Source: Pholiota molesta (lineage: Eukaryota; Basidiomycota; Agaricomycetes; Agaricales; Strophariaceae). Taken from it: a stretch of DNA of 64,000 bases. The stretch lies in contig JACGCK010000201.1 of NCBI GenBank assembly GCA_014925825.1, positions 1-64,000 of the forward strand, read 5' to 3'. Below are positions 37,312 to 48,403 of this stretch, one piece after another; the first letter of the stretch is position 1; the number at the start of each line of letters is the position of its first letter. Position numbers and translations under genes: made by a program. The notes under the pieces are model-generated. The model was not told where the DNA came from. It ran no database searches and saw only the letters and a program-made list of their open reading frames with translations.

Positions 37312-40300
37312 TCATAGATCGATATCTAGTCCGAAATCGTATACATCCAACGTTATCCAAGGATTGAGATCATAAAGGTATGAACCTGATATATTACAAT
37401 GTGAATTGGCGTTGCAGATCCTATACGAAGCACGAAATACATTCAATGATACGACCAGCGTAATAAAACTGTAGGAAGATGCGCACCACAGGATGCGTCC
37501 CCGAAATCTGTGCCTTCTGGTGATATTTGGGTATAAGTGTTGCTCTATAGAGGTCAAAATCAATCTCCCGCTCGCGGAGAGTAATCAAGGAGCGTCGGCA
37601 GACCTTAGATGCTGTAATAGTTCGTCGTATGTCTGATTCTTATTCTGTTCTAAAATGTGAAATATTAACATCCATCTCCACGCTTACCCGAATTATTCGT
37701 CTATAACTTCACCTAGAGCCTGAATGAAAGCCTGCATATAGATCCAACATCGATTAGCCATTAGCAATACACATATAGCATGCTAAATACTCACCCAACT
37801 CATCGCACCCACCGCCACCCCTCCCTCTCGAGTATCCGCACTCGTCTCATCGTCTTTACACGCGGCGAGGCAGATCTATATACACTTTGTCAATATTACA
37901 GCATAGAAGAATAGAATAAGTGAAGGATAAGCGGAAAATGTACCACATCACCAGGATCTGAGGTCCCTCGCTGCTGAGCGCGCTTGCTGATATGCCCCAG
38001 GCTTCGCAGCCTTCCGTGCGCCGAGTGCAGGTACGGTAAATCTAATCATAGGAAACATGAGTTCTGCGCGTATATAAAGAAGGAAGAAGCCTCGGGAAAG
38101 GGTGGACATAAACTGACCAAGTAGAGTTCCGGAATGACAAGACTATTAGAGAAGTGAGGATAGATATGGATGAGCGCCGATCGTAAATTTTTGCAGCAGG
38201 TTTTACGCACGTCAAACAAAGCCTACACGAAAGTACAACTTATGAGCATCTCCAAGCATTCCAAGTGAAAATAGGACACACACCGTCAACCTCACTCCCG
38301 GTGGCAAATTATGGACAAGGGCTTCATGCAATTCCTACGTGACATTCACAGGACATGGAGCAGAACGAGAAAATAGAAAGTATGAGTTAAAGAACAAAGG
38401 AAAACGCTTTCACGAAGAGTAGCACGTACATCGTCAATAATGTCTCCTGGACCATCGCCGTGATTGTCGTCGTAATCCACTGGGAAGATGACTTCATCCA
38501 TGCCATCCTTTTCCTTCCCGGACGCATCCGGCGATTGACCACCATGCCCGGAATCTGTCCGGATCAACAAACAAAACGACCAGAGTTCACATAAATTGAG
38601 AAAAAATACTTAACGAGGAGAGACGTACAGTGGAAGAACAGCGAATCATGCGGCCGCGCGTCGCTGATAAGCCACGACATCGCATTAAACATCTCCTTCC
38701 TTGTCGGCCGCGGCTGGCCAGGGTGCGAATACTTGTCATCAATGAGAACGAGGATATCCTGGGATTTGAATCCGTAGTTCTCTTGACGAGGGCGTTAGTA
38801 TCGTATCGATCATTTAGGCGCAAACAGATGAACCTACTCACTGATCAAGAAGTCCCTCATGTTCTCCGCGTCGTTAGCACACCCGTGCAGCTCATCCTTC
38901 TGACCTATATAATTGATCCCGATCTACAGAGAGCATACAGATTAGTATCCTCCTACTCCAATTTCATGATGCGAGATAGGTATGAACGACAACTAATAAC
39001 AAGGAGGTTGCGTCTATCGTTGAACAACGCTGAACCGGAACAAGTAAGAATATCCGATGTCGCACTGTGGCCTTGACTTTCGGCAAAGAGGAAAATGAAT
39101 CCGACACGGCACGACACCAGTGTTCAAAAGTAGCGCTCGTCTCTGCGCAAACGCAAGACCTTGGAAACTGCTCTCACGACAAGCCAGGAAGCCAGAGCTT
39201 TGGCCTGGCTTCGACGCTGGAAGTTCGGAGTTTCCGAATCCTATAATGCCATCCTCACGCGCGGCTCGGGCCATTTCGTAACAGCGCACAACCACGACTG
39301 CCCAGCTCTCCAAATCGGGACGTGATACCTAACAAAAGTAGGTCCATCGACCCAGCAGGGAAAGCGAAACTCGCTCTCCAACGACAGGCTAGATTCCTGC
39401 GTAAAGAGCATACCGATGATCCCATGAAACCGACCAAAGAAAGAAAAGCGACAGGTAACGGAAAACAGCAACACATGATACGGAACAAAGGAATGGAAGG
39501 AGACAGCTCACACAGACCGCCCTCTTCCTCCCCGTACACTTCGAGTAGAAGAAATTCGGCGCGGGCGGCAGGACCCTGAAGTACTTCGCGATGTCGTCCA
39601 GGATCCCCTCCCGCTGCGCGTAGTGCAGCAGCGCCTTCGTCGCGGGCGGCAGGTGCATGCCCGCGAGCGGGTCGCTTCCAAAAAACTGCGAATGAGCATC
39701 CGATGGCGGCGGTGCGCGCCCGCCGTGCGGTTGCGGTTGCGGTTGCGAGTATCCGTTCGACGACGCCGGATGCTGCGCGTACGGCTGGTTCGAGCCCTGG
39801 CTGAGCGCGTGGCCGAGTGCGGATTGGGCGAGCCCCCCGAGGAACCCGTGTTTCTGCTGTGTACCGCTGTGCTGCGCATATGAAGAGGCGGCCTGCTGGC
39901 CCAGTTGCGCCATGAGCTGCTGCGGATTGGGCGCGGGATGGTAGTTGTCCTGCGAGGGAGCATGGGAAGAGGCGTGTCCATGCGATGGCGCGTAGTCGTT
40001 CTGAGATGGGGCGTGCCCGTGGGGCGAAAGGTAATCATTTTGCGATGGGGCGTGTCCGTGTGGTGGGGGATAGTGAGTTTGGGACGGGGAATGTCCGTGT
40101 GACTGTGAAGGGCCCTGAGATTGAGAGGGGCCGATGTGTCCTGTATCAGACGTTGGATACACTGAAAACTGGCCATTTTGGCGCGAGCGGGAGGCGTATT
40201 CGTCCCTCGCACTACTGGATGGTCCATGTGGTGGGGGATAATGAGTTTGGGATGGGGCGTGTCCGTGCGACTGTGAAGAGCCATGAGATTGAGAGAGGCC

Positions 40301-41169
40301 GATGTGTCCTGTACCAGACATTGGGGGATAATGAGTTTGGGATGGGGCGTGTCCGTGTGACTGCGAAGGGGCATGAGATTGAGAGGGGCCGCTGTGTCCT
40401 ATACCAGACATTGGAACCGAATACTGGCCATTTGGGCGCGAACGGGAGGCGTATTCATCCCTCGCACTCCTCGGTTGCCCATGCCGTGGAGGTCCCTCAG
40501 ACGAATAACCCCCATCAGACGAAGCGTCCTCGCTGTCGGGCCGCCGGTGCGAAGATCGAGGATGCGCTCTGCTCCGAGAATAGTCGGGTGAATCTCGGTG
40601 TCGTTGATCCATATAGCTGTCGTCGGAATCGGAGTCTGAGCGGCCCCTTGACCCATCCCGCGAGTCACGTCGATGACGACTCCACCAGTGGTCGTGCCGA
40701 CGTCGAGGTCTTCTGGAACGCGTATCTCCGTAGTGCGCGTCACGTCGTCGCCCGTCGTCCCGTTCCGAGTCGCTATACATACCACGATTATCTGAGCGCG
40801 CGGATGATGCGTACCCGTCATCGTGTTTGCGATGGTCCCGCGAGCGATAGTCATAGTCTCCAAGAGAGCGAGATGGAGAGTCGTATGACCCTTGGGATAG
40901 TTCGCGCTTGTCATAGATCGGAGTCACCATCAGCACCTGCGGCATGGGGTAGAATCTGAGCACACATATAAGCCATTCCTCCTCTTGTTCGGTTCGAACG
41001 TATGGTGGGAGTCTAAACGAAATGCTGACCTAGGAATAGGCTCATCTGGCGGCCTGCAATCTTGGTGTTAGCAAGGAGTATTCGCAAAGGCACAGTAACA
41101 AGAAGGTACGGACAGCAAGAGCTTCTGGCGCGATGGATCGAGCGTGATAACTCGAGAGGAGGATGCCAT
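37312..41169 (-). CDS. Type I metacaspase with long Gln/His/Pro/Ser-rich prodomain
   Basis: The likely start is ATG 41169 (MASSSRVITLDPSRQ); how this short exon joins the main exon near 41028 is uncertain. The main exon encodes a charged RS/RD-rich stretch, then tandem SQSHGHAPSQTHYPP-like repeats at about 39960-40430 and a Gln/Pro segment. It ends in FFYSKCTGRKRAVC. A 588-nt intron (39511-38924) follows. The caspase fold then continues with IGINYIGQKDELHGCANDAENM and LVLIDDKYSHPGQPRPTRKE. The catalytic His lies in YSGHGG (codon at 38544-38546) and the catalytic Cys in DSCHSG (codon at 38137-38139). C-terminal exons give LAACKDDETSADTREGG, AMSWAFIQAL, and LIPKYHQKAQISGTHP. Metacaspases are Ca-dependent cysteine proteases that cut after Arg/Lys and act in stress, aggregate clearance and cell death. 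Both catalytic residues are intact. The final exon boundary (stop 37312 versus 37421) is uncertain. Confidence 0.87.
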
Positions 41170-41694
41170 GGTGGTCGGAGGGAAAGAGAGCGCTGTCAAT
41201 GCCACTAGCGCGTCTACAATATGTATTCCAGCTGAACTGTCAAACATCGGCAAATACCTGACGTCGACGAATCACAGCCGGTATAATTAAAGTTATAGCC
41301 AAGTTGTTTATAGTTGACGAATTGCTGCCGAACTAAATTAGAACCAATACTGTACTATTACGACAGGACCCCGGACAATAGCATAAAAGGCTCGATCCCA
41401 AAAAAAAAATTTATGTCCGGACAAGCTCACCCAAAAATGCCCTGATTTGTCCGGAAAGTATTGGGCCTACCCCAAATTTTCCCAGAAATGTCCGGATTTT
41501 GGGATCTGACCAAATTTTTGCTCAATTTCCGTTTTTCTGTCCGGATTTTCAGATCCAGCCTCATAAGAGTGGCGAAAATGGGCGAGAGCGCTCCGTATAT
41601 GCAAGAGTTGAGCACATTAGATTAGCAGAACTATGTAACATCATAATAAAACAACTTTTAAGCCAGAAAGACAAGCAGGTCAATAACTAAGTAA
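41170..41694. other. Intergenic with a TGTCCGGA-rich patch
   Basis: Between 41413 and 41550 the octamer TGTCCGGA appears four times within about 130 bp of T-rich sequence. The patch resembles a short low-complexity or degraded element. No gene is seen. Confidence 0.5.
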
Positions 41695-44600
41695 TCAGTC
41701 TTCGAGCCGTCGCTTCCTTGAATTTTTCAGCGCGACAGCAAGAGACCTTTCACCTCTTTTCAGATCCTGGTATCGATCCAGGTCCGTCTGGGAGATCTCG
41801 ATGGTATGCTGGGAAGTGAAGGGGATCTTTGAATCCAGAAGGCACAACAGTTCGAATGACGGCGAATGTTGAAATCTGTAAGTCTGCAGATAAGCCATCG
41901 ACCCCGGAATCGCACGAAATTGCCGCGCGAAAAAGTGCTCAAATATCTGGAATCCAACATAGGAGACAGCAGCGATACTTGATGACTCGGAGACAGCGCA
42001 GTGCTTTCCATTCTTGCCGCCAGTCTTTGAATATAAGGCACAAACTAGACGTGATAATCAGCAACTCGGATTGAAGCTATGCAAGAGATAATTCATTTAT
42101 ATACCTTGACCAAGCATGACACCGGAAGTTGTCCAAACAACAGCCCAATCCTTCAATTGTAACGGACGAAGTACTGATATCCGAGCAGTTATGAGCTCGT
42201 TGAGTCGAGGTACGGCAGCATTCGTCAGAATTCGCTTGCGACGCACTGCAGCCTGTAGTGAGATATCTCAGCCACAATGCCGTAAAACAAGGAAGTACAC
42301 AGCTCACCGCTTTGGCAACAGCATCAGCACTTACGGCGGCATTTGCTGAACTACCAGCTGCGAGATCTGGTGCTGCTATGCCTTCTATCAGCCCACCTCG
42401 TCCACCAGGCGCTGGGGCTCGCCACCTCTGCTGTCACTCCAAGCCAGTCCCAACAGCCGCCGTATCTTGAGCTTCCTTCAATGCGATGTGCATCTCACGC
42501 AGAATTTGAGTGCGTAGAGCTGTCGACGCGTCATCGTTTGTCGATTTCGAGAGCTTCGTGCGAACTCCTTGAGCAGCTTGCTTTGTTTGGTGCTGGCGCC
42601 GCATCTGAACAAGAAGATCGAAATCGAGCCTGTCAAAGCTAAGCGATCCGTGACCCGGGGCAGTCAAAGACGTTGCTTGATCAGGTAGATGGAGGGGAGG
42701 AAGTGGCTGCTTGAACCGGTTTGCTACTGCATGGACTTGTGAGTATTCATTAGCAATTACTTCCTCCAGCCTTTCGGAGTCGTCTGCATCTGCAAAGTTG
42801 TGGCTGAGAAGAGAGTATATCATTAGCTTGCAAGTACTGCGTTTACACGAAAAGAAATAAAGATTTGACGTACACACGAGTAGCTTCCTCAGCGGCCAAC
42901 GCGAGTGCTGCGGAAGTAAGGCGCATGCATGTCTCATCAACCTTTTCGCTTCGAGACACTGGGCTGTCTTCTTCGCGATCCAATAATTCTTGCAATTCAT
43001 CGGCGACGTTGGAGCTGGCATTATCATAAACAGATGAGTCATAATCAGAATCGTTGTCGTTGTCATTCAAACTGAGTGGTGGGGCCCATGCATCAATACT
43101 AGGGAAAGGAAGTGGGTGAGCTGGACTATGCAAGGCATCTGCTTGAACACCCAAGAGAGCGATGAGACTGTCAGCCTCCTGGAATGCTTCTTGAGAAGCA
43201 ACTTGAATTTCCGCATCACTCGGGAATGTCGATAGAATGACAAGATTGAGACCGTGATTATCGAAGTATGTATGTGAGTACCCAGATGCTGTTGCTTTTG
43301 CATTCAATGATTTCCCTCGGAGAACGGCCTCATGAAGCTTGACTCGAAGCTTAGGGATCATGTAGATAAAGTCCAGGAATGTGAAATCCTTGACAATGTC
43401 GCGAGATTCCCCAAAGACGTGCTCGCAAGGCTCACTTGAGTGAAGCCATGGCAGTAATGGTACCTCGCCTTGAAGCTCGTCACGATATATGATGATCAGT
43501 GCGAGAAAACCTTCAATGACTATGTGAAGGATGTCGACAGCTTCACGAGACAGGAAGTATCGGTCCTGAGGGTAATTGTGTTTCTGGAGATAGAGTTGCC
43601 ATGAGTTGAGGAAGTATCGAGCTCGCAGGACCATTTTCACGCGTTCAATGTGAGGAAGGCTTCGATTTTGGTACGCGTCAACCAATTCCCCAAAAACGAA
43701 GAGATAGACAATGTCGCCGACGTAGTTAGGGTGATGGTCCGACAGATATTTGAGTGCATCTGCCGAGAAAAGTCGAACTGCCGCGTTATCATCCTGTTGA
43801 TCCAGATTTTCGACATCCCGCTTGTAGAGAGGAGTACCATCGCCACGAGCGAGTTCAAGAATGTGTTGATACACCATTGTGAAATTGCCGAAAGTGAGTA
43901 AACGTGCGCCAGAGAAGAGGTTATTTCGCAAGGTCTTGAGAGCATGCTTTGAATCCTGAATCATACAGATCACATGTTCTCGACAGATGCCATAGGTGAC
44001 ATGTGTATCGGATCCTGGTCGAGGACTCTTGACCGTGTATGTTCGCTGTTCGCATTGTGCAAGGAAAAGTCGTTGGACAGCGCGTTCGACCTCAGTTCCA
44101 TCACAAGCATAGGATGAGATGTATATATTTCGGTCGAAAAGGCCATCAATGACTTTCGTGAGCAGGGAAACTAGTGTTGGAGCATCGAGACTTGTCATTG
44201 GAAGTGCGGCGACGATGATGGGACTGATTTTTGGAATGGGGAGTGTTAGGCACCAAACGCGAACCTGAAACATAGTCAAAAAAAAATCAGAGATTTATAA
44301 AGGTAGATATAAGGCGAAAATACCTTTGTTGCTTTCTCTGCCTTCGCAGTCTCAATCACTTCTTTAACACTCTCAGGATCCGTCACGCGCAATGGACCAT
44401 CCGTTCCACCAGCCAAAAAGTAAGAATTCTTATCTGAGTCCCAATAAAGACAAAAAGTTGCAAATAGTTTTGTATCGTCGCAGGAGAGAGCCAGAGGTCC
44501 GTCATAATCAAGGGATTTGAGATGATCTTCAACGAGCTCAAAATTTCGCTCAGTTATTCCCATGGGAAAGCGAGGCTGGCGGGCTTCCTTTCGTCTGAGA

Positions 44601-45345
44601 TGCAAGTAGTCAAGTCAGAGCATGAATGTAAGGAAACATTGAGATGCACCGTAGACTGCGCTCATCGGGCATCGGAAAATACAGTCTGAGCAACTTATAT
44701 GCACGCGGGCTTTGAATACGAATAATGTGGCACATTTCCTCCCATGCTGGGGCGTATTGAAAATTTTGCTTGCCAACACCACGCTCTTCACGGTCAAATT
44801 TCTGTACCATCGCCTCGACAAGGCCATTAAAGACTTCATTATTGTATGAGTCCTTCTTGTCTGGATTGATGGCGCCTTCAGCAAATCGAATATAAGGGTT
44901 CAACATCGGATTCTAGAGTGCAATAAGAACATGTTTCAACTCATACAAGAAACCAATGACTTACAGGATGCTCAAGGATTGCTTTTACTCCCACTGTACG
45001 TGCATATATCTTCCCAAGCCCATGGCTACGATAACGGTGATTTGTATAGATAAAATTCTCATCCTTTGGGGTCGGGCGGCGAAGAGCATTCTTGAAAAGC
45101 TTGCTCTTGAAGACTTGGGTACAGTCTGAGCATGGGCGGAGACGAGCAGGAGATGTGTCGATTACGTTTTGTTGACAGGATACTGAGAAGACACGCAAAT
45201 TCCCATGGTCGTTCTTCCATGTCCACTCAGCCATCTGTGTATCGAGTACGCGCTTCTTGTCTTTCTTCTTCTTCAATTTGCTGAACATCTTTGAAAACAG
45301 TTCTTTTGCAATGCCTGGTAATGACCTTCCACCTCCTCCTTGCAC
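41695..45345 (-). pseudogene. Multicopy transposase-like protein family, copy with a nonsense codon
   Basis: Nearly the whole family sequence can be followed through short introns. It runs from RPCSDCTQVFKSKLFKNALR (near 45130) through GLVEAMVQKFDREERG, PRAYKLLRLYFP, RFPMGITERNF, LALSCDDTKLFAT and IIVAALPMTSLDAPTL. Next come SYACDGTEVERAVQRLF, MIQDSKHALKTLRNNLFSGA, LDQQDDNAAVRLFSADALK, LSREAVDILH and LLPWLHSSEPCEHVFGESRD. The end is YSKTGGKNGKHCAVSESSS and a basic tail, stop 41695. I know this as a recurrent agaricomycete family of unclear superfamily that behaves like a mobile-element protein. The acidic residues in SCDDTK, ACDGTE and SSEPCEHxFGE are candidates for a nuclease centre, by inference only. 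A TGA at 42434-42436 stands where relatives have Arg (GTGxER). Upstream of about 45345 the family N-terminus appears to be missing, next to the GAACC-rich element. Confidence 0.7.
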
Positions 45346-45353
45346 CGATGTGT

Positions 45354-46693
45354 AGGGATGCCGAAGTTCGGTTCTGTTCGGTTCTCGACCCCTTCAGCCA
45401 GAACCGAGAACCGAACCAACAGAGAACCGACAGAACTGAGAACCGAACCGAAGCAGAACCGACAGAATCGGTTCTGTCAGTTCTGTCCGGTTCTGGAACC
45501 GGTTCGAACTGATGAACTGGCACAACGCGTCTCCACGCCGCACAGTGCTGCATATGCAGCACTGATTGTACGTGTAGACGGTGAGTGTGCGTGGGTTGGA
45601 GTGGACGGCGCGAGTGCGAACACAAGCATGAACGCACCGCGCATGGATGACGCGGCATGCCGCCAGCGCCTCGTCTGTCCGCAACTCCGGCTTAGACTGT
45701 TGCATTCACAGTCCACCCGCATCGCGTCCTGCGCGGGACGACGTGGCGCGGGTGCGCCCGGTGGGTAGCCGTCGTCGTCGTGTGCGGGCATCGCCGCAGT
45801 CCACCCGCATCGCGTCCTGCGCGGGACGATGTGGTGCGGGTGCGGCCGGTGGGTAGCCGTCGTCGTCGTGTGCGAGCATCGCGGAACGACGTGGCGGGCG
45901 CGTGACGGGTGGGCAGGGGTGTTCGTGTGCCGCCGGATGACATGGTGGGCTGGGGGGGCATTGTCGTGGTGTGCAAGCAGCACGGTGGATGATCGACATG
46001 CATGGGATGGAGCCACGAGAGGGCGGGCTCGTTGGCGGGCGATGCGTCGAACAGAGGTGCGAGGGTCAGCACCTCCACCGCGCCATACGCCACCACCATC
46101 CGCGCGAGCGTCTGCGTGATGTCCTCGACCGCACAGCGGCGGCGGGGGCACGTCGAATGCGAGGCTAACAAGCGGCGGTGGCTGCGGCTCCTCGTCGCCG
46201 TGCAAGGAAGCTGTGGGTAGGGAATGAGTGTCAGTGGCGAGCGAGGATGAAGGGCGTAGGGGGCGTACTGGTGGGTCTCCCACTCCCGGGGCTCCCCTTC
46301 CATTCCTACATTCCTTCGTCCATCGTCGTGGCGGGCGTCGTCGCGGCACAATGTGGCGGGTGGTGGGGTGGACGCGGTGCATGCGTGGGCGATGTGGTGG
46401 GCGGGTGACGTGGCGGGGGTCCGTCGACGTGGTTGGCGTCGTGGGCATCGTTGAAGGCTGTATGTTGATGGTTGAAGTTCGATCAACAAACAGTCGATGC
46501 CGCATTTCGGCAAATGCCGTCACGTGCCGTGTTGGCGCCGTGCGCCAATTCTCGCCGGTTCTTAATGCGTTCGACATATCTCATGCAGTTCTGGGCCATT
46601 ATATCTGAAAATTTCAGCATATGAAGCTCGGTTCAAACCGGTTCGAACTCGGTTCGGGCATCTCCAGGATCCTCAGAACCGAGAACCGAACTG
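45354..46693. mobile_element. GC-rich segment bounded by GAACC/GGTTC clusters, possible non-autonomous DNA element
   Basis: Both ends carry dense GAACCG/CGGTTC words in both orientations (45364-45510 and 46625-46700). Near the outer ends GATGCCGAAGTTCGG on the left faces GATGCCCGAACCGAGTTCG read inward from the right. Between them lies about 1.1 kb of GC-rich DNA with an 87-bp tandem duplication (about 45709-45882) and no credible gene. Subterminal repeat clusters around a non-coding body are usual in non-autonomous DNA transposons. A clear target duplication was not found. It lies where the neighbouring transposase-like gene loses its N-terminus. Confidence 0.4.
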
Positions 46694-46799
46694 TACAGGC
46701 CAGTCTGTAGTTCCAATGGATTCACCTGTTATAACAATAAGCTATAAGGTGATGGATAAAGCCCAGCAAGTACAAGGGATGGATTCCCTACTGTACTGC

Positions 46800-46943
46800 T
46801 GTTGGAATTTATGAGCTTAGCGGTTAGCGTAGCACGTGACGTAGTTACCTGTAGGCACATTTTGGTTTCCTTTCTCTTCACTCAATTACTACGGCGTTCC
46901 CGCAATCCCACCTCGCAGCGACGCGACCCGACGAATTCCAACA
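46800..46943 (+). repeat. 5' LTR, 144 bp
   Basis: Begins TG and ends CA inside a 10-bp inverted end pair. Identical by eye to the 3' LTR. Directly followed by TAATTGAGTGATACCCGG, the expected place of the primer binding site, though the matching tRNA is not identified. Confidence 0.9.
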
Positions 46944-47030
46944 TAATTGAGTGATACCCGGTGGGGTATTGAAGAATACACGCTTGACGGCTCGCTCTCA
47001 CGCCGTCTGAAGTCCTCTCTCACGGGGCAC

Positions 47031-47155
47031 CTCGGAAGCCGCTTCACAGCGCACTCGGAAGCCGCCAGCTAGGCGCAAACTCGGAAGTCGCCAGTCAGGC
47101 GCACCCTCGGAAGCCGCCAGCCAGGCGCACACCCCCGGAAGTCGCTCCCCAGCGC
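47031..47155 (+). repeat. Short tandem repeats in the retroelement leader
   Basis: Five diverged copies of a unit of about 25-30 bp with the core CTCGGAAGCCGCCAG and a GGCGCA spacer. They lie between the 5' LTR and gag, where packaging or dimerisation signals would be expected. Confidence 0.7.
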
Positions 47156-47198
47156 AGAAATTTGAAGTCTCCGACATTGTCCGGAGCACGTGACCGCG

Positions 47199-48017
47199 AT
47201 GTCGTCCACGAAGGATTCGAAGCGTATCGCGAAGCTCGGTAACGACAACTACTATGCGTGGTCGTACCGGATGGAAATGCGGCTCCGCAAAATGCAAGTC
47301 TGGTCGCTCGTCGATGGAACGGAGAGTCGTCCGGATGGTTCGGATAGATCGAAGGTGGTGAAGGCTTGGAGCACCCGGATGGATTTGGCGCTCAGCGAGA
47401 TCGTTTGTGAGGTCGAGGATGGGCAGTTGGTGCATACGCGGATCTCGAGGGATCCGGCAGTGGTTTGGGCGAGGCTGGAGTCGATCCATCTCTCGCAGGG
47501 TCTCGGAAGCGCCATTTCGACATGGCAGAAGCTCTTCCTGATGAAGAAGAACTCGACGACCTCGATCCAGGAGCACGCCGGCAAGATTCGCGAGCTCGCC
47601 GACCGTCTCACCCACCTCGATGACACACCCTCCGACTCACTCCTCGTTGCCGTCCTCATGCTTTCCCTCCCTCCTTCCTACTCTTCCCTCATCATCTCCC
47701 TCGACTCTCACTCCAGCAAGAACGATTTCGATTTTGTTGTCCAACGCTGCATGAATGAAGAAGCTCGACAGGCCGGGGTGGAAGCCACCAAGCAGGCTGA
47801 GCACGAAAACCGTAACGAAGCTTTCCTCACCGATGCGAAACCCCGACGCGATCGAAAAGATATCACTTGTTTCAAGTGTGGCAAGAAGGGCCACTATCGT
47901 AACGAATGTCCCGAAACGGACGAGAAGGCGAAGGCTGAAGAACCTGCCAGTGCGCAGACAGTGACTCTGAAGATGAAGGAGAAGGAGGAGGATGAGATCT
48001 TCACTGCGGTATGGTAG
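47199..48017 (+). CDS. gag: Gag polyprotein of Copia type with CCHC zinc knuckle
   Basis: This is an intronless frame of 272 residues from ATG 47199. It starts KDSKRIAKLGNDNYYAWSYR, the usual opening of Copia-type Gag (UBN2-like), with WSLVDG, then WARLESIHLSQGL and AVLMLSLPPSYSSLI. The nucleocapsid knuckle is CFKCGKKGHYRNEC, a standard CX2CX4HX4C. The C-terminus is highly charged and ends FTAVW. Gag should assemble particles and bind the element RNA. The frame is intact, which fits the recent insertion. There is no downstream pol frame before the 3' LTR. An upstream in-frame GTG (47190) is not needed as start. Confidence 0.92.
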   Translation: MSSTKDSKRIAKLGNDNYYAWSYRMEMRLRKMQVWSLVDGTESRPDGSDRSKVVKAWSTRMDLALSEIVCEVEDGQLVHTRISRDPAVVWARLESIHLSQGLGSAISTWQKLFLMKKNSTTSIQEHAGKIRELADRLTHLDDTPSDSLLVAVLMLSLPPSYSSLIISLDSHSSKNDFDFVVQRCMNEEARQAGVEATKQAEHENRNEAFLTDAKPRRDRKDITCFKCGKKGHYRNECPETDEKAKAEEPASAQTVTLKMKEKEEDEIFTAVW

Positions 48018-48114
48018 TCTCACGTTTGAGGGGGTACATTTAGGTTTTGTTATATTCTTTTTATTTCTCTTACTTTATTTCGATGATCCCTGCCCGCTTG
48101 CGCTCGAGGGGGTA

Positions 48115-48258
48115 TGTTGGAATTTATGAGCTTAGCGGTTAGCGTAGCACGTGACGTAGTTACCTGTAGGCACATTTTGGTTTCCTTTCTCTTCACTCAA
48201 TTACTACGGCGTTCCCGCAATCCCACCTCGCAGCGACGCGACCCGACGAATTCCAACA
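48115..48258 (+). repeat. 3' LTR, 144 bp
   Basis: Identical copy of the 5' LTR, followed by the ACTGC target duplication. Confidence 0.9.
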
Positions 48259-48403
48259 ACTGCTGCTAGCCGATGGATGCGGCTCCATTCTGCTATCCAT
48301 CCAGCTGTCCCCTCCGCGCTTGCACGTGCGCGCACGTGCCCGTATCCATCCATCTCACTCCATTGCACACGCATTGCACCTCCATCCTCCTGCCCATATC
48401 CAT

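Larger units (their letters stand above)
46800..48258 (+). mobile_element. Complete Gag-only LTR retroelement (TR-GAG-like), 1,459 bp
   Basis: Two identical 144-bp LTRs (46800-46943 and 48115-48258) start TGTTGGAATT and end AATTCCAACA. They are flanked by a perfect 5-bp target duplication ACTGC (46795-46799 and 48259-48263). The internal part has a repeat-rich leader, one gag gene and, just before the 3' LTR, a purine-rich tract (GAGGGGGTA). There is no protease, integrase, reverse transcriptase or RNase H. It must therefore borrow them from an autonomous, probably Copia-type, relative. Identical LTRs point to very recent insertion. Confidence 0.9.

Noticed and set aside
42434..42436. TGA read as selenocysteine or programmed readthrough
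   Set aside because: Relatives have arginine here and no selenoprotein context is seen; a CpG transition is simpler.
45477..46577. 366-codon frame in the GC-rich GAACC-bounded segment
   Set aside because: Composition is His/Arg/Pro/Thr-rich repeat translation with no conserved motif.
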